Shown piece by piece: positions 23,475 to 32,849 of a stretch of DNA of 43,527 bases. Under the pieces are notes generated by a model, which saw only the letters and a list, made by a program, of their open reading frames with translations, was not told the DNA's origin and made no database searches. Source of the stretch: Methylotenera sp. (GTDB taxonomy: Bacteria; Pseudomonadota; Gammaproteobacteria; Burkholderiales; Methylophilaceae). The position numbers were made by a program, and so were the translations under genes. Numbering within the stretch: position 1 is the first letter of the stretch; every line of letters starts with the position of its first letter. The stretch is taken from NCBI GenBank assembly GCA_014378845.1, contig JACMNB010000014.1, forward strand, positions 1-43,527. Reading direction: 5' to 3'.

Positions 23475-25769
23475 CTAAGAATTTAATAGAGAGAAATTCT
23501 CGAGTAATTTTTTAATGGGTATAGGCGCGCCCAAAAACAGGCCTTGACCATAATGCACGCCAATATTTTTTAGTTCTTTCAATATCGCTTCACTTTCTAC
23601 AAATTCGGCCACGGTTTTAATATTCATGGCCTCGGCCACGCTGTGAATCGAGCGCACCATGGCATGATCAATTTTATTACTGTCCATTTCTTTGACAAAC
23701 GAGCCATCAATTTTTAAATAATCCACATCAAAATTCTTTAGGTACATAAACGATGACATGCCGCTACCAAAATCATCAAGGGCAAACGTACAGCCAATCT
23801 TTCTTAAAGCGGCGAATAAATTAATGGTATTTTTTAGATTTACAATCGCTGCAGTTTCGGTAATTTCAAAGCAAATAGCTTGTGGTGGAATAGCGTAAAT
23901 GGCAAATTGCTCACGAATATAGCCAAGCAAGCTTTTATCGCTGAGCGAGGTGCCCGATAAGTTTATTGAAAATGCAACATTGCATTGCTCGTTACTTTTA
24001 TTCAACAATTGACGCAATGTAGAAAATGTTTGCTTAATCACCCACCTGTCAATATTGGGCATCAGATGATAACGCTCAGCCGATGGTATAAACGTGGTAG
24101 GCAGCATGTGTTTGCCGTCTTGCCCCACTTTGCGAATCAGCACCTCAAAATGTTGTGGCTCTGGTATATGCGGCGTAAAAGGTAGTGCCGATGTGAAGGG
24201 CGCAACGCTAGCCAAAGGCAATATTGGCTGGCAATAGAGCACAAATTGTTTATCATCAATTTCGTCAGTAATATCAGCAATCGCTTCAACTGCGGTTTTA
24301 CGTTGGGTGACTTCGACATCGCCGGCATTAAACAAAAAGCTTTGGTTACGCCCAGCCTTTTTGGCAGAGTAGCACGCCATATCAGCAGCGTGAATAATAT
24401 CGCTAACGCTTTCAAAGCCTTGATTAATCACAACAAGTCCGATACTGACGCCAACATTAAAAATCTTGTCTTCGTACATAAATCGATAGTCGCGCACTAT
24501 TTTTAACAGCGCGTTAGTGATTTGACTTGCGTCACTTAAACTACAGTTTTCTAACAACAGGCCAAATTCATCGCCGCCTAGCCGCGCCAAAGTATCGCGG
24601 TCGCGCATTCGGTTATCCAGCAGCAAACTAACCTGCTTCAATAATTCATCGCCCGCAACGTGACCACAGGTGTCGTTAACCAACTTAAACTGATCTAAAT
24701 CTAAAAAACAAAACACGTGCTGGGCGTTATTTTCATGCACGCTTTTTAAGCTACGCTCTAATCTTGCTTCAAATTCTCGTCGATTAATTAAACCTGTTAA
24801 ATCATCATGTTGTGTTTGATAACGCAGCATTTTAGTGGCATCGTTTACCTTATCTTGCATGCTTTCATAGGCTTGCTTTAAGCTGGTTGCCATTGAATTA
24901 AAGCCGCGTTGCAAAGTTTTTAGTTCGCCGCTGGAGTTCTCAGTAATCGTCTGCGAAAACGAGCCTTCACCCACTTTATTGACGGCATACGCAATTTCTT
25001 GAATCGGCTTAGTAATATTTCGGCCAATCCACCAAGCTAGAAGCAAGCTAAACAGCAAGCCTATTAAACCAATCAATGCAATTTTTGTTAATAAATTACG
25101 TTTTAAATCGTTCGATGCGTGCTTACTTAAATCGATATAAATTTGCCCAATTGCAGGTTTGTATAAACTATTATTTTTGGTTTCCTCTCCCGAAATTGCA
25201 ACAAAATCGTCAATTTCTACTAGGCTGCGAAATACCGGCGACGTAAAAATGACGCCTTTGCTGTGGTTCAATTCGGTTAGGTTATTTTGCCTAATTTTTA
25301 CAATTAGCGCGCTTGGCAATTGCGGACCACTAAGGGCTAATACTTTGCCTTTATTATCGACCACCATCACGGTCAACACTTCGTCTTCGGCCGACAGCAC
25401 GCCTTGCACTAACTTTTGCAACACTTGTTTGTTGCCCGAGATAACGCCATATTCGACTGCTGGCGATAATTGTGAGGCAATAATTCGGCCGCGGTCTTGC
25501 AGCGATTGATTGAGTACCCCAAAAATATGCGACACCGCATAGCTGGCCAATATAATTGCAAACACTAAGCCTGGTATGGTGCCCAGCAGTATTACCCTAG
25601 TTTTAATGCCCAAATTTTTGACATCAAAAAATTGAGCCGTTAAGTTTTTTGCGGCCAAATTTTGCGCGTTTAAAAAATCAGTTTGCTTTTTAAACAGATC
25701 AGCATGCACCGTTAAAGACTTGGCTTTTGTCGTTTGCGTAAAAATAGAATTAATGTTTTTTTTCTTCAT
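23475..25769 (-). CDS. Membrane GGDEF/EAL protein (cyclic-di-GMP turnover)
   Basis: The 764-residue protein has two membrane helices (about residues 57-80 and 230-250) bracketing a periplasmic sensor of CHASE8-like size, then a HAMP domain, GGDEF and EAL. The GGDEF site is canonical (ARLGGDEFGLLL) and an RxxD inhibitory site (RDRD) lies five residues before it, so cyclase activity with product feedback is expected. The EAL motif is EVL (FEVLIRK), but downstream residues expected for catalysis appear present: INLSG, FEITETA, LDDFGSG, YLKIDGSFV, AEFVES. Both activities are therefore possible. Its ATG lies inside the end of the upstream binding-protein gene (20-base overlap), so translation is coupled and the two very likely act together. 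Confidence 0.93.
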   Translation of the reverse strand: MKKKNINSIFTQTTKAKSLTVHADLFKKQTDFLNAQNLAAKNLTAQFFDVKNLGIKTRVILLGTIPGLVFAIILASYAVSHIFGVLNQSLQDRGRIIASQLSPAVEYGVISGNKQVLQKLVQGVLSAEDEVLTVMVVDNKGKVLALSGPQLPSALIVKIRQNNLTELNHSKGVIFTSPVFRSLVEIDDFVAISGEETKNNSLYKPAIGQIYIDLSKHASNDLKRNLLTKIALIGLIGLLFSLLLAWWIGRNITKPIQEIAYAVNKVGEGSFSQTITENSSGELKTLQRGFNSMATSLKQAYESMQDKVNDATKMLRYQTQHDDLTGLINRREFEARLERSLKSVHENNAQHVFCFLDLDQFKLVNDTCGHVAGDELLKQVSLLLDNRMRDRDTLARLGGDEFGLLLENCSLSDASQITNALLKIVRDYRFMYEDKIFNVGVSIGLVVINQGFESVSDIIHAADMACYSAKKAGRNQSFLFNAGDVEVTQRKTAVEAIADITDEIDDKQFVLYCQPILPLASVAPFTSALPFTPHIPEPQHFEVLIRKVGQDGKHMLPTTFIPSAERYHLMPNIDRWVIKQTFSTLRQLLNKSNEQCNVAFSINLSGTSLSDKSLLGYIREQFAIYAIPPQAICFEITETAAIVNLKNTINLFAALRKIGCTFALDDFGSGMSSFMYLKNFDVDYLKIDGSFVKEMDSNKIDHAMVRSIHSVAEAMNIKTVAEFVESEAILKELKNIGVHYGQGLFLGAPIPIKKLLENFSLLNS

Positions 25770-26736
25770 TTTCTACTATCTCGCTGTTTTCAAGTGTCAG
25801 CATTTTTTTATAAATAGCGTCTTCGTCAGCTATTGCAATATTAAGCGAGCGCGCTACTTGAAGATTGACGGCCACAGAAAAATATTTGGGTATTTGCGGC
25901 GATGGCAATTGATTAGACGCGGTTTGCGATTTAATGGCAATTTCGGCCGCTTGCTTGGCAATTTGCTTGGTGCTGCTATATACCGAAGCCAGCGCACCCG
26001 CTTTTACATACGACTGCGAATAGCCAAACATTGGCTTTTGATGCCGATAACTGGTTAGCAAAATAGATTCGGCTGTTTCTCGGCTGTAAATCGAACGGTC
26101 TGGAATCGCTAACATGGCTTCAGAGCTTTCAAGCAATTTTTTAAGGTTAGGAATCAATTCTGTATCATTATTCACATTCTCATCTATTAAGGTTAGGCCA
26201 AGTTGGTCTGCCTCATCCCTTAATAAGTCTAAATACTGTGATGAAGCAGACCCCAATAAAACGCCCACTTTTTTGGCCTCTGGTAGAACCGTTTTAATGA
26301 GTGTTAACTGTCGCCAAAAAGGTTGATCGAGCACAATTGCGCTAAAATTACCCAGCTCTCGCTTGCTGATTGCTAAAATTTGATTAAACACTGGCAGCGG
26401 CGTATAAATGCCCAATACTGGCGTAGTGTGTTTTAACATACTTGCCGCCTCAAGCGCTTTAACCCCCAGCGCAATCACTAGTTCGCTATTTTCTGCAACC
26501 TCAAATTTATCCGATTCTTGCATGACAACAACATTGACTTTAAGGCCGTTATTTTTACTGTAAGCTAAATTTACTTTAAAGTTATCTACAAATTGTGTAT
26601 TAGCTGGCGTTTGTGATGACATTAATATGGTGACGCCCGTATAAGCATTGGCAAATTTAGTCGCAGACAAGCTGAAAATTAACACAACGTGTGCCAAAAC
26701 CTTTAACCATTTATTTTTATCTTTATAACAATTCAC
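25750..26736 (-). CDS. ABC-type substrate-binding protein (ABC_sub_bind family)
   Basis: A 328-residue periplasmic protein with a signal peptide ending near FANA and the two-lobed fold of the ABC_sub_bind family (VVVMQESDKFEVAE, LVIALGVKALEAA, KKVGVLLGSASSQYLDLL, SYVKAGALASVYSS). No permease or ATPase gene is nearby, so a sensing rather than transport role is likely. It is 33 bases after the TonB receptor gene and overlaps the GGDEF/EAL gene. I infer that it binds a ligand delivered through the receptor and presents it to the periplasmic sensor of the GGDEF/EAL protein. Confidence 0.87.
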   Translation of the reverse strand: MNCYKDKNKWLKVLAHVVLIFSLSATKFANAYTGVTILMSSQTPANTQFVDNFKVNLAYSKNNGLKVNVVVMQESDKFEVAENSELVIALGVKALEAASMLKHTTPVLGIYTPLPVFNQILAISKRELGNFSAIVLDQPFWRQLTLIKTVLPEAKKVGVLLGSASSQYLDLLRDEADQLGLTLIDENVNNDTELIPNLKKLLESSEAMLAIPDRSIYSRETAESILLTSYRHQKPMFGYSQSYVKAGALASVYSSTKQIAKQAAEIAIKSQTASNQLPSPQIPKYFSVAVNLQVARSLNIAIADEDAIYKKMLTLENSEIVENEEKKH

Positions 26737-26769
26737 AACGACAAACTCTTTTCAACAAACGCTTACAAA

Positions 26770-28899
26770 CTAAAAATTAAGATTTAAATTAACCAACGCA
26801 CGTCTTCCGACAGTGTTATACAGCGCAAATTCTTGGTAATTTTCATCAAACAAATTTTCGACTGCCATTGATAACTCGGCATTCACGCGATTTAAATTAA
26901 ATTTGCGCGCAATCCACACATCTTGCCGCCTATTTAAAGCCACTGGTTGGCCGTCGCCAAGCGCCTCTACCGAGCCTGTTTGATAATAGGCGTAGCTCGC
27001 ATCCCAATTATGATCAAATTGGTGGGTGATAAGTGCGCTAAAGGTATTTCTAGGTGCTGATTTTGTAAACCCGTTAGGCAGTGCTAATGCGTTATCACTA
27101 CTAATATCAACATGCGAAAAGTTGGCCATTAGCTGCGTGGTGTTAAGTAATTGAAACTTTACTTGCGTTTCAAAACCTCGAACTTTTGCGCTACCACCGT
27201 TAATATAAGTTTTAGGGATATTAAGCGATACAATATTTGGCGGCACACTAATTGTGACGTCTTTGGAAATTAATATATTGCGAATGTCGTCATCAAAGAG
27301 GCGCGCATCAATATTAAAGTTGCCTATTTGCCCTAAATAGCCAATTTCTTTAGATAAAATGCGCTCTGGTGTTAAATTACCAGAATCTGCATAACGCTTA
27401 AACAAATAGCTTCTTGGTGGGTTGGTAATGGGTCGTCTGGGAATGTAAGTGGCATCGTTATATTTCTCTTCAATATAATTTGGCGTGCGCGTGGCGGACG
27501 AAACACCAAAACGCACCGTGTGTTTAGGCGCTAATTTCATATTAAAACTAGCCCGCGGCGAAATATCGGTTCCACTAAAACTGTTATGCTCTACCATGCT
27601 GCCCATATTGACTAAAAATTGGTCGTTAAGGCGCCATTCTGCGTGGCCAAATACGCGTTGTAAATTAAAATGATCCGTATTTTCTGTGCCTAGCCAATAT
27701 GGCGCATAAGTAGTATCTAAACGCAAATTACCACCCCAAACAATGCGTAAATTATTGGCAGCAGAAAAAGTATGCTGCGCCTCAATATCATACCGATCTA
27801 GTTGAATATCATTGTTTAAGCTAATTTGGTCATCGCGCAAACTGGCTGCAAATGCGTTAGCTTGTGCTTGCGCTGTTGCCAGCGAAGTGCCTCGTCTTAA
27901 GGCTCTTTCTAGCGTAAGTCTACGGGCATTGGCACGTAAATTGGTCGATGTAAAGTTGTCATCGGTATTATTGCTACTGTGATAGGCCTGCAAAGAAAAA
28001 TCGCTATCTTCGCTAACATTATGCCGCCAACGAATCAGCTGATAGTTAGATGAAATATCGCGCATTCTGGGTACAAACAACACAAAATCTTTTGCCGCTT
28101 CGCCATCAGCGCGGTCGCCATTGGTCAAGCCTAGCTCAATATTAAATTCGTTATTGGCATCAATGCGTTTATCGGCCTGAAAGTTAAGAATATTAGTCCG
28201 TTTATAATCGTTGCGATTATCTAGGCCGTTATCTTCGCGATAGCCAACGCTGACGCGAAAATTAACATCATTTAGTGCGTCATTATTTAAATTGCCGCTG
28301 TAGCGATACAACGCTTCGTTACGGCCATTGCCGTGAGTTAGCCTTACTGAAGAGCCTGTTAAATCTTTTGCATCTTTGGTAATAATGCTAATTACCCCTA
28401 AAAATGAATTGGCGCCATAGCTGGCCGCGTTCGGGCCACGGGTGATTTCTATGCGATCAATGCCGTCTACCGTAATGGGTAGCTCGCTCCACTGCACGCC
28501 GCCATAGAGTGGGCTATAGACGGAGCGGCCATTAATCAGCACCTGCATGGCGCCAGTGTATGCCGATGTCATGCCGTGATAGCTAACCGCATGATTACTG
28601 TTGTAAATAAAGCCCGCATTTTTGCCCACGTAAAAGCCCGGCACCAAGCGTAATAACTCAGGAATATCCACAATGCCAGACGCGCGAATGGTTTTGCGGT
28701 CAATTATGGTTACCGCAGACGGCGAATCTTCTTTTGATTGTGCAAGGCGAGAAACGGTCAGCACCTTTGGCACGTCTCCAATGTAATCGTCCTCAGACAG
28801 ATTTTGTATTGAAATACCATCGATAGCATGCGCCGTACAGGCGTTAAGCATGCAAGTCAAAATAGCTATTTTTTTTAGTCGTTTAATCATGCTATGCAA
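26770..28899 (-). CDS. TonB-dependent outer-membrane receptor
   Basis: A 709-residue outer-membrane receptor with a signal peptide ending at TAHA, a plug domain (SPSAVTIIDRKTIRASGIVDIPELLRLVPGF in pieces; IEITRGPNAASYGANSFLGVISIIT) and a beta-barrel ending in Phe (NLNLNF). No N-terminal signalling domain for sigma/anti-sigma systems is seen. A TonB-box candidate is DVPKVLTVSRL near the mature N-terminus. The ligand is unknown; receptors with ABC_sub_bind and GGDEF partners form a recurrent gene set. It is the first gene of the three-gene operon and is divergent from the gene at 29088. Confidence 0.92.
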   Translation of the reverse strand: MHSMIKRLKKIAILTCMLNACTAHAIDGISIQNLSEDDYIGDVPKVLTVSRLAQSKEDSPSAVTIIDRKTIRASGIVDIPELLRLVPGFYVGKNAGFIYNSNHAVSYHGMTSAYTGAMQVLINGRSVYSPLYGGVQWSELPITVDGIDRIEITRGPNAASYGANSFLGVISIITKDAKDLTGSSVRLTHGNGRNEALYRYSGNLNNDALNDVNFRVSVGYREDNGLDNRNDYKRTNILNFQADKRIDANNEFNIELGLTNGDRADGEAAKDFVLFVPRMRDISSNYQLIRWRHNVSEDSDFSLQAYHSSNNTDDNFTSTNLRANARRLTLERALRRGTSLATAQAQANAFAASLRDDQISLNNDIQLDRYDIEAQHTFSAANNLRIVWGGNLRLDTTYAPYWLGTENTDHFNLQRVFGHAEWRLNDQFLVNMGSMVEHNSFSGTDISPRASFNMKLAPKHTVRFGVSSATRTPNYIEEKYNDATYIPRRPITNPPRSYLFKRYADSGNLTPERILSKEIGYLGQIGNFNIDARLFDDDIRNILISKDVTISVPPNIVSLNIPKTYINGGSAKVRGFETQVKFQLLNTTQLMANFSHVDISSDNALALPNGFTKSAPRNTFSALITHQFDHNWDASYAYYQTGSVEALGDGQPVALNRRQDVWIARKFNLNRVNAELSMAVENLFDENYQEFALYNTVGRRALVNLNLNF

Positions 28900-29087
28900 T
28901 ATTTCAATTTTAGATGCGCAATTGATGTCATTTAAAACTCAATAATTGTAAGAAAATTTGCCTACCATTGCTCATTTCAACAATTTAACCCATTTTTCAC
29001 AATGCTCTTTTTACCACGTAAGGCGGAATTAATCTATGCCCCAAATGGGCTGTGTTACAATTTTGGCACCTCATTTTTAAGTTACTT

Positions 29088-30521
29088 ATGCGCAGTTTGT
29101 TTTCACTAAAATCATTTTGCTTATTTTTGTTGTTAATGTTATCTGCATCAGTTGCTAACGCTTGGTGGGATTGCAATTGGAGTAAACGCGTATTAGTAAC
29201 TATTAACAACACTTCTGGCAGCACGCTGACTAATTACGAAGTGCCGTTTGCAGTGAATGCGGGCAATTTTCCTGGCTATGTTTTTACTAATAACGATAAA
29301 GATTTTCGCGCTGTAGATACTAACGACACAACTTTACTTAATTATTTTGTAGAACAACACCAAAGCGCCACAACTGGTTACACCGCTTGGGTAAAAATTC
29401 CTTCACTCGCGGCGGGCGCCAGCAAAACTTTTTATATTTACTATGTTAATGCAGCAGCGGTAAGTGGCAGCAGTGCAGTCAATACCTTCAGCCAAACAGG
29501 AATTAGGGTTTGGACACGCAATAGCGCGGCAGACCCCTCAGACCGCGCCAGCTATGATACTGCATTTGCAGCGGCTACTGATTTAACAGGCTCTGGCTAT
29601 GGTTGCAAAATTATTACCGATTGGACCAGCGTCAACAATAACAGTCTATTTGGTCCGCCCAGCAAAAATAATGACATTTTATGGTCTTGGCTGGCTTACT
29701 TTGATGCATCTGGAAACGTTGGCAATTGGGGTTTTAGGCAAGCATTAGATTATGGCCGCGGCGGTGCGCTTTATATAGATGACGGCATTATTCAAGAAAA
29801 TTGGAACGCAGATATGTACTCTGCCAATAATTATCTTGTTGCTGCTAACATACTTTCAAATAACAGCGTGCCTTTAACTACTGGTTATCATGCTTTGCGT
29901 GGTAATGGCGCTGAAGGCTGTTGCGATGGCGCAGGGTCAGCTCAATTTAAAACCCCTGCAGGGGCTTTTACAAACTGGAACACAACTAATTTAGCGTCAA
30001 CACGGGCTCCGCAGTGCCGAGTAAACGGCGTTACTACTTCTTTAACGCCGTTTAATTCTAACTTTAGTGTCAGTAAAACCGTGCTGGCTTTTTCTGACCC
30101 GGTCAACAATACCACTAATCCTAAATACATTCCTGGGGCTAGAGCGCGCTACTTAATTACTATTGCCAACAATGGTGGCAGCCCTGCCGACGCGGGCACT
30201 ATTTTTATTACTGACCCAATTCCTGCTAATACTCAGCTATTTGTAGGTGATTTGGGTGTGGCAGGCAGTGGGCCTGTAAAATTTACCCAAGGCGCGCCAA
30301 CTAGCGCATTAACTTACTCGTTTTCTAGCCTTGCGAGCGCAGCGGATGATGTGTCATTTTCAAATAATAGTGGGGCATCATACGTTTACACACCTGTGAA
30401 TACTGGTGGATTTGATGCCAACGTAACCAACATTAGCATTAACCCAAAAAACGCGTTCGCCTGCTCAACCACAGGCAGCACACCCACCGCGCAGTTTGAA
30501 TTTGACGTAGGAATTAAGTAA
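29088..30521 (+). CDS. Secreted DUF2341/DUF11-like protein with a CCDG motif
   Basis: From the ATG at 29088 (MRSLFSLKSFCLF) it has 477 residues with a signal peptide ending SVANA. The N-terminal part matches DUF2341 (WDCNWSKRVLVTINNTSG, LNYFVEQ, AWVKIPSLAAGASKTFYIYY). The middle has GGALYIDDGIIQENWNADMY and the motif EGCCDGAGSAQF, reminiscent of CCXG-type exported proteins. The C-terminal part is a DUF11-like repeat domain (ARYLITIANNGGSPADAGTIFITDPIPANT). No PEP-CTERM or other sorting signal is seen, so it is probably released or surface-held by other means. It ends 2 bases before the convergent DUF4349 gene. Confidence 0.85.
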   Translation: MRSLFSLKSFCLFLLLMLSASVANAWWDCNWSKRVLVTINNTSGSTLTNYEVPFAVNAGNFPGYVFTNNDKDFRAVDTNDTTLLNYFVEQHQSATTGYTAWVKIPSLAAGASKTFYIYYVNAAAVSGSSAVNTFSQTGIRVWTRNSAADPSDRASYDTAFAAATDLTGSGYGCKIITDWTSVNNNSLFGPPSKNNDILWSWLAYFDASGNVGNWGFRQALDYGRGGALYIDDGIIQENWNADMYSANNYLVAANILSNNSVPLTTGYHALRGNGAEGCCDGAGSAQFKTPAGAFTNWNTTNLASTRAPQCRVNGVTTSLTPFNSNFSVSKTVLAFSDPVNNTTNPKYIPGARARYLITIANNGGSPADAGTIFITDPIPANTQLFVGDLGVAGSGPVKFTQGAPTSALTYSFSSLASAADDVSFSNNSGASYVYTPVNTGGFDANVTNISINPKNAFACSTTGSTPTAQFEFDVGIK

Positions 30522-30523
30522 GC

Positions 30524-31435
30524 TTAGTTAGATTTAGCCCAGAATTTGGCTCTTAATTTCTGCCAAAATTGTCGCACCAACAATAGCAATGGAATGCCAA
30601 TTAGCAACCACGGAATGGCGCTCACCACAAAAATAATCACAGCGCCAAAGCTTTCCATCATGACGTGGCCAGCATCTTTAAGTGCCCGTGCCACTGGCGC
30701 AAAAAACCCTTGCTCGGTAATGCCTTGCGCAGCAGTGAAATCAATATTCACCGCAACTAAGTCGGTTTCTAACGACAAAGCTTTGCGTATGCTGGCAAAG
30801 CTATCTAACTCGCTTTGCGTATTGGCGAGTTGCGTTTCTACTTCAATTAAATCTTTAAATTTGGCCGATTTATCGGTCAGCATGGCGCGTAGCCTATCGC
30901 GAAGCTCGGTTAGATTTTTAATGCGCGCATCGGCATCTACCACTTGATTGGTTTTATCTTCACTATCGCGGCCGTGTTGCATTACCTCGCCATTTTTAGC
31001 TAGCCCATCTAAAAATATCTGCACATTACGCGGTGGCACGCGCACGCTAAGGCTGGCAGACGGCGGATTATAGGGCGTTTCTTTATTGAAATTAGCGCTT
31101 AGCATTTGGCAGCTTAATGCCTCGCAATGCGCCACAGCTGCGTCAAACGCGGCTTGCATTTGGTCTGCAGGCGCTTCAATTTGCAAATGATGTCGCAGCG
31201 CGATGTATTTTCTTGGCGCTGTGCTATTGGCCATAGGCTCTGATATTTCGGTTAAGCTTTGCTCTGCGCCGCCAGCCACGCTATCTGCCGCCATTTTAGC
31301 CATTGGCGCAGAGGTGTTTACTGGAGCTGGTGCCTCTGCTGCAGGAGCGTAATGCGGTGCGCTTTGTTTACCGCAAGCTGCCAACAATACAGCTGCACTC
31401 ATCAAAACTAGGGTCACCCAACTAAACTTTTTCAT
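30524..31435 (-). CDS. DUF4349 lipoprotein
   Basis: A 303-residue predicted lipoprotein with lipobox LLAAC (C21), a low-complexity Ala/Pro linker, the DUF4349 domain (ALRHHLQIEAPADQMQAAF through LETDLVAVNIDF) including a coiled coil (LTELRDRLRAMLTDKSAKFKDLIEVETQL in pieces), and a C-terminal membrane helix (VIIFVVSAIPWLLIGIPLLLL) with basic end. Function unknown. It lies 31 bases after ruvA on the same strand and may be part of the ruv transcript. Confidence 0.88.
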   Translation of the reverse strand: MKKFSWVTLVLMSAAVLLAACGKQSAPHYAPAAEAPAPVNTSAPMAKMAADSVAGGAEQSLTEISEPMANSTAPRKYIALRHHLQIEAPADQMQAAFDAAVAHCEALSCQMLSANFNKETPYNPPSASLSVRVPPRNVQIFLDGLAKNGEVMQHGRDSEDKTNQVVDADARIKNLTELRDRLRAMLTDKSAKFKDLIEVETQLANTQSELDSFASIRKALSLETDLVAVNIDFTAAQGITEQGFFAPVARALKDAGHVMMESFGAVIIFVVSAIPWLLIGIPLLLLVRQFWQKLRAKFWAKSN

Positions 31436-31466
31436 GCTGCCGCTCCCGCCTAAAATGAATAGCTGA

Positions 31467-32042
31467 TTATTTTGAAAGGCTTTTCAAGGCCTGCTTGATG
31501 CCTTCTGCCACCGTGACCTCTTTAGGCAACAATTTTACCGCTGAACCCGCTTCACGTTCATTGTAGCCCAATGCAATTAAGGCGTTTAATACATCGTAAC
31601 TGGCCGATTTTGGCTGGCTTGTCGTGGTGGTTGATCCCGTAATTGCAAACTTGTCTTTCAGCTCCAACAACAAACGCTCGGCAGTTTTTTTGCCGATGCC
31701 TGGAATGCGCGTGAGCATGCCAACCTCTTGTCGATTGACCGCTTCTACCAGATCATCAATATTCACACCGCTTAAAATAGAAAGTGCTGACTTTGCACCA
31801 ATGCCATTGACCTTAAGCAATTGTTTAAATGTGCTTTTTTCTTGCTCGCTGCCAAAACCATACAGCAATTGCGCATCTTCACGCACTACAAAATGTATCA
31901 GCAATTGAATTTGTTTGCCGATTTCGGGCAAGTTATAAAAGGTACTCATCGGCACTTCAACCTCGTAACCCACGCCGTTGCAATCCACAATCACTTGCGG
32001 AGGCGATTTTTCAATCAAAATGCCGTTTAGGCGTGCAATCAT
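31467..32042 (-). CDS. ruvA: Holliday junction DNA helicase subunit RuvA
   Basis: RuvA binds four-way junctions and loads RuvB. The 191-residue protein starts [20 protein letters not shown] (OB-fold domain I), has the two helix-hairpin-helix units ([16 protein letters not shown] and [19 protein letters not shown]) and a C-terminal UBA-like domain III that meets RuvB ([16 protein letters not shown]). It is 114 bases downstream of ruvC, with a perfect 18-bp inverted repeat between them. Confidence 0.97.
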   Translation of the reverse strand: MIARLNGILIEKSPPQVIVDCNGVGYEVEVPMSTFYNLPEIGKQIQLLIHFVVREDAQLLYGFGSEQEKSTFKQLLKVNGIGAKSALSILSGVNIDDLVEAVNRQEVGMLTRIPGIGKKTAERLLLELKDKFAITGSTTTTSQPKSASYDVLNALIALGYNEREAGSAVKLLPKEVTVAEGIKQALKSLSK

Positions 32043-32071
32043 GCTGATCTCTTTTACTAAAATTAATTTCC

Positions 32072-32148
32072 GTCATTGCGAGCGTTAGCTAAGCCATCTA
32101 GAACTTGGTTTCGGATTACTGGATTGCTTCGCTAACGCTCGCAATGAC
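32072..32148. repeat. Perfect 18-bp inverted repeat between ruvC and ruvA
   Basis: GTCATTGCGAGCGTTAGC (32072-32089) and its exact complement (32131-32148) flank a 41-base centre with GGATT. It is of the GTCATTGCGAGC family also found at 35828 and 36802. Confidence 0.85.
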
Positions 32149-32156
32149 AAATAATA

Positions 32157-32732
32157 TTAAATCAATCGTCCATTTTTAACTCTAAACCCTGCCGTAGCCA
32201 ATTTACCCAAACCCTGCCCGCCATGTGCATGACAAATTGCGCATGCCAGCGCATCGGCCGAATCTGACTTGGGCGCAGCAGGTAAATTGAGCAATCTTTT
32301 CACCATTTCTTGCACTTGCTCTTTTTGCGCGTGACCGTTGCCCACAACACTTTGCTTGACTTGTAGCGCGGTATATTCTGCCACGCTTAAATTGCGTATC
32401 ACCGCCGCACTAATCGCGGCGCCGCGCGCTTGGCCCAGCAATAATGTAGATTGCGGGTTGACATTCACAAACACTTTTTCTATGGCTACTTGGTTGGGTT
32501 TATAGGTATCAATCACCTCAAATAGCCCGTCCAGTATGACTTTTAAGCGCGCGGGCAACTCTTCACGGTCATCTTCGCCTTCAATGACATTTTTTTTGGC
32601 AGATGCGGTTTTAATCACGCCGCTTGTCACATAAGTAATTTTACTGTTTGATTTTTGGCTATCAATTTCAATGACGCCAAAGCCCGTTAAGCGCAGGCCA
32701 GGGTCAATACCAAGGATTCTGACTAAACTCAC
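32157..32732 (-). CDS. ruvC: Crossover junction endodeoxyribonuclease RuvC
   Basis: Resolves Holliday junctions by paired nicks. The 191-residue protein has catalytic Asp in [15 protein letters not shown], Glu in [20 protein letters not shown] (in pieces) and the C-terminal Asp pair in [15 protein letters not shown]. Length is slightly above the E. coli protein because of an insertion near residues 45-60 ([16 protein letters not shown]). It follows yebC by 117 bases, with another palindromic repeat between. Confidence 0.96.
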   Translation of the reverse strand: MSLVRILGIDPGLRLTGFGVIEIDSQKSNSKITYVTSGVIKTASAKKNVIEGEDDREELPARLKVILDGLFEVIDTYKPNQVAIEKVFVNVNPQSTLLLGQARGAAISAAVIRNLSVAEYTALQVKQSVVGNGHAQKEQVQEMVKRLLNLPAAPKSDSADALACAICHAHGGQGLGKLATAGFRVKNGRLI

Positions 32733-32741
32733 TTACAACGC

Positions 32742-32813
32742 CATTCCCGCGCAAGCGGGAATCCATTTTGACTTTTTAAATACTAAGCATGGATTCCCGC
32801 TTTCGCGAGAATG
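32742..32813. repeat. Inverted repeat between yebC and ruvC
   Basis: CATTCCCGCGCAAGCGGGAAT and the near-inverse ATTCCCGCTTTCGCGAGAATG flank an AT-rich centre. It is of the same class as the repeats at 7948 and 14727 but diverged. Confidence 0.8.
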
Positions 32814-32849
32814 ACGAGTTATGGAAGTTTGTTTAATTAAAACAGGCAT

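Noticed and set aside
25750-26736. A complete ABC transporter for the binding protein
   Set aside because: No permease or ATPase gene lies on either side, so transport is not supported.
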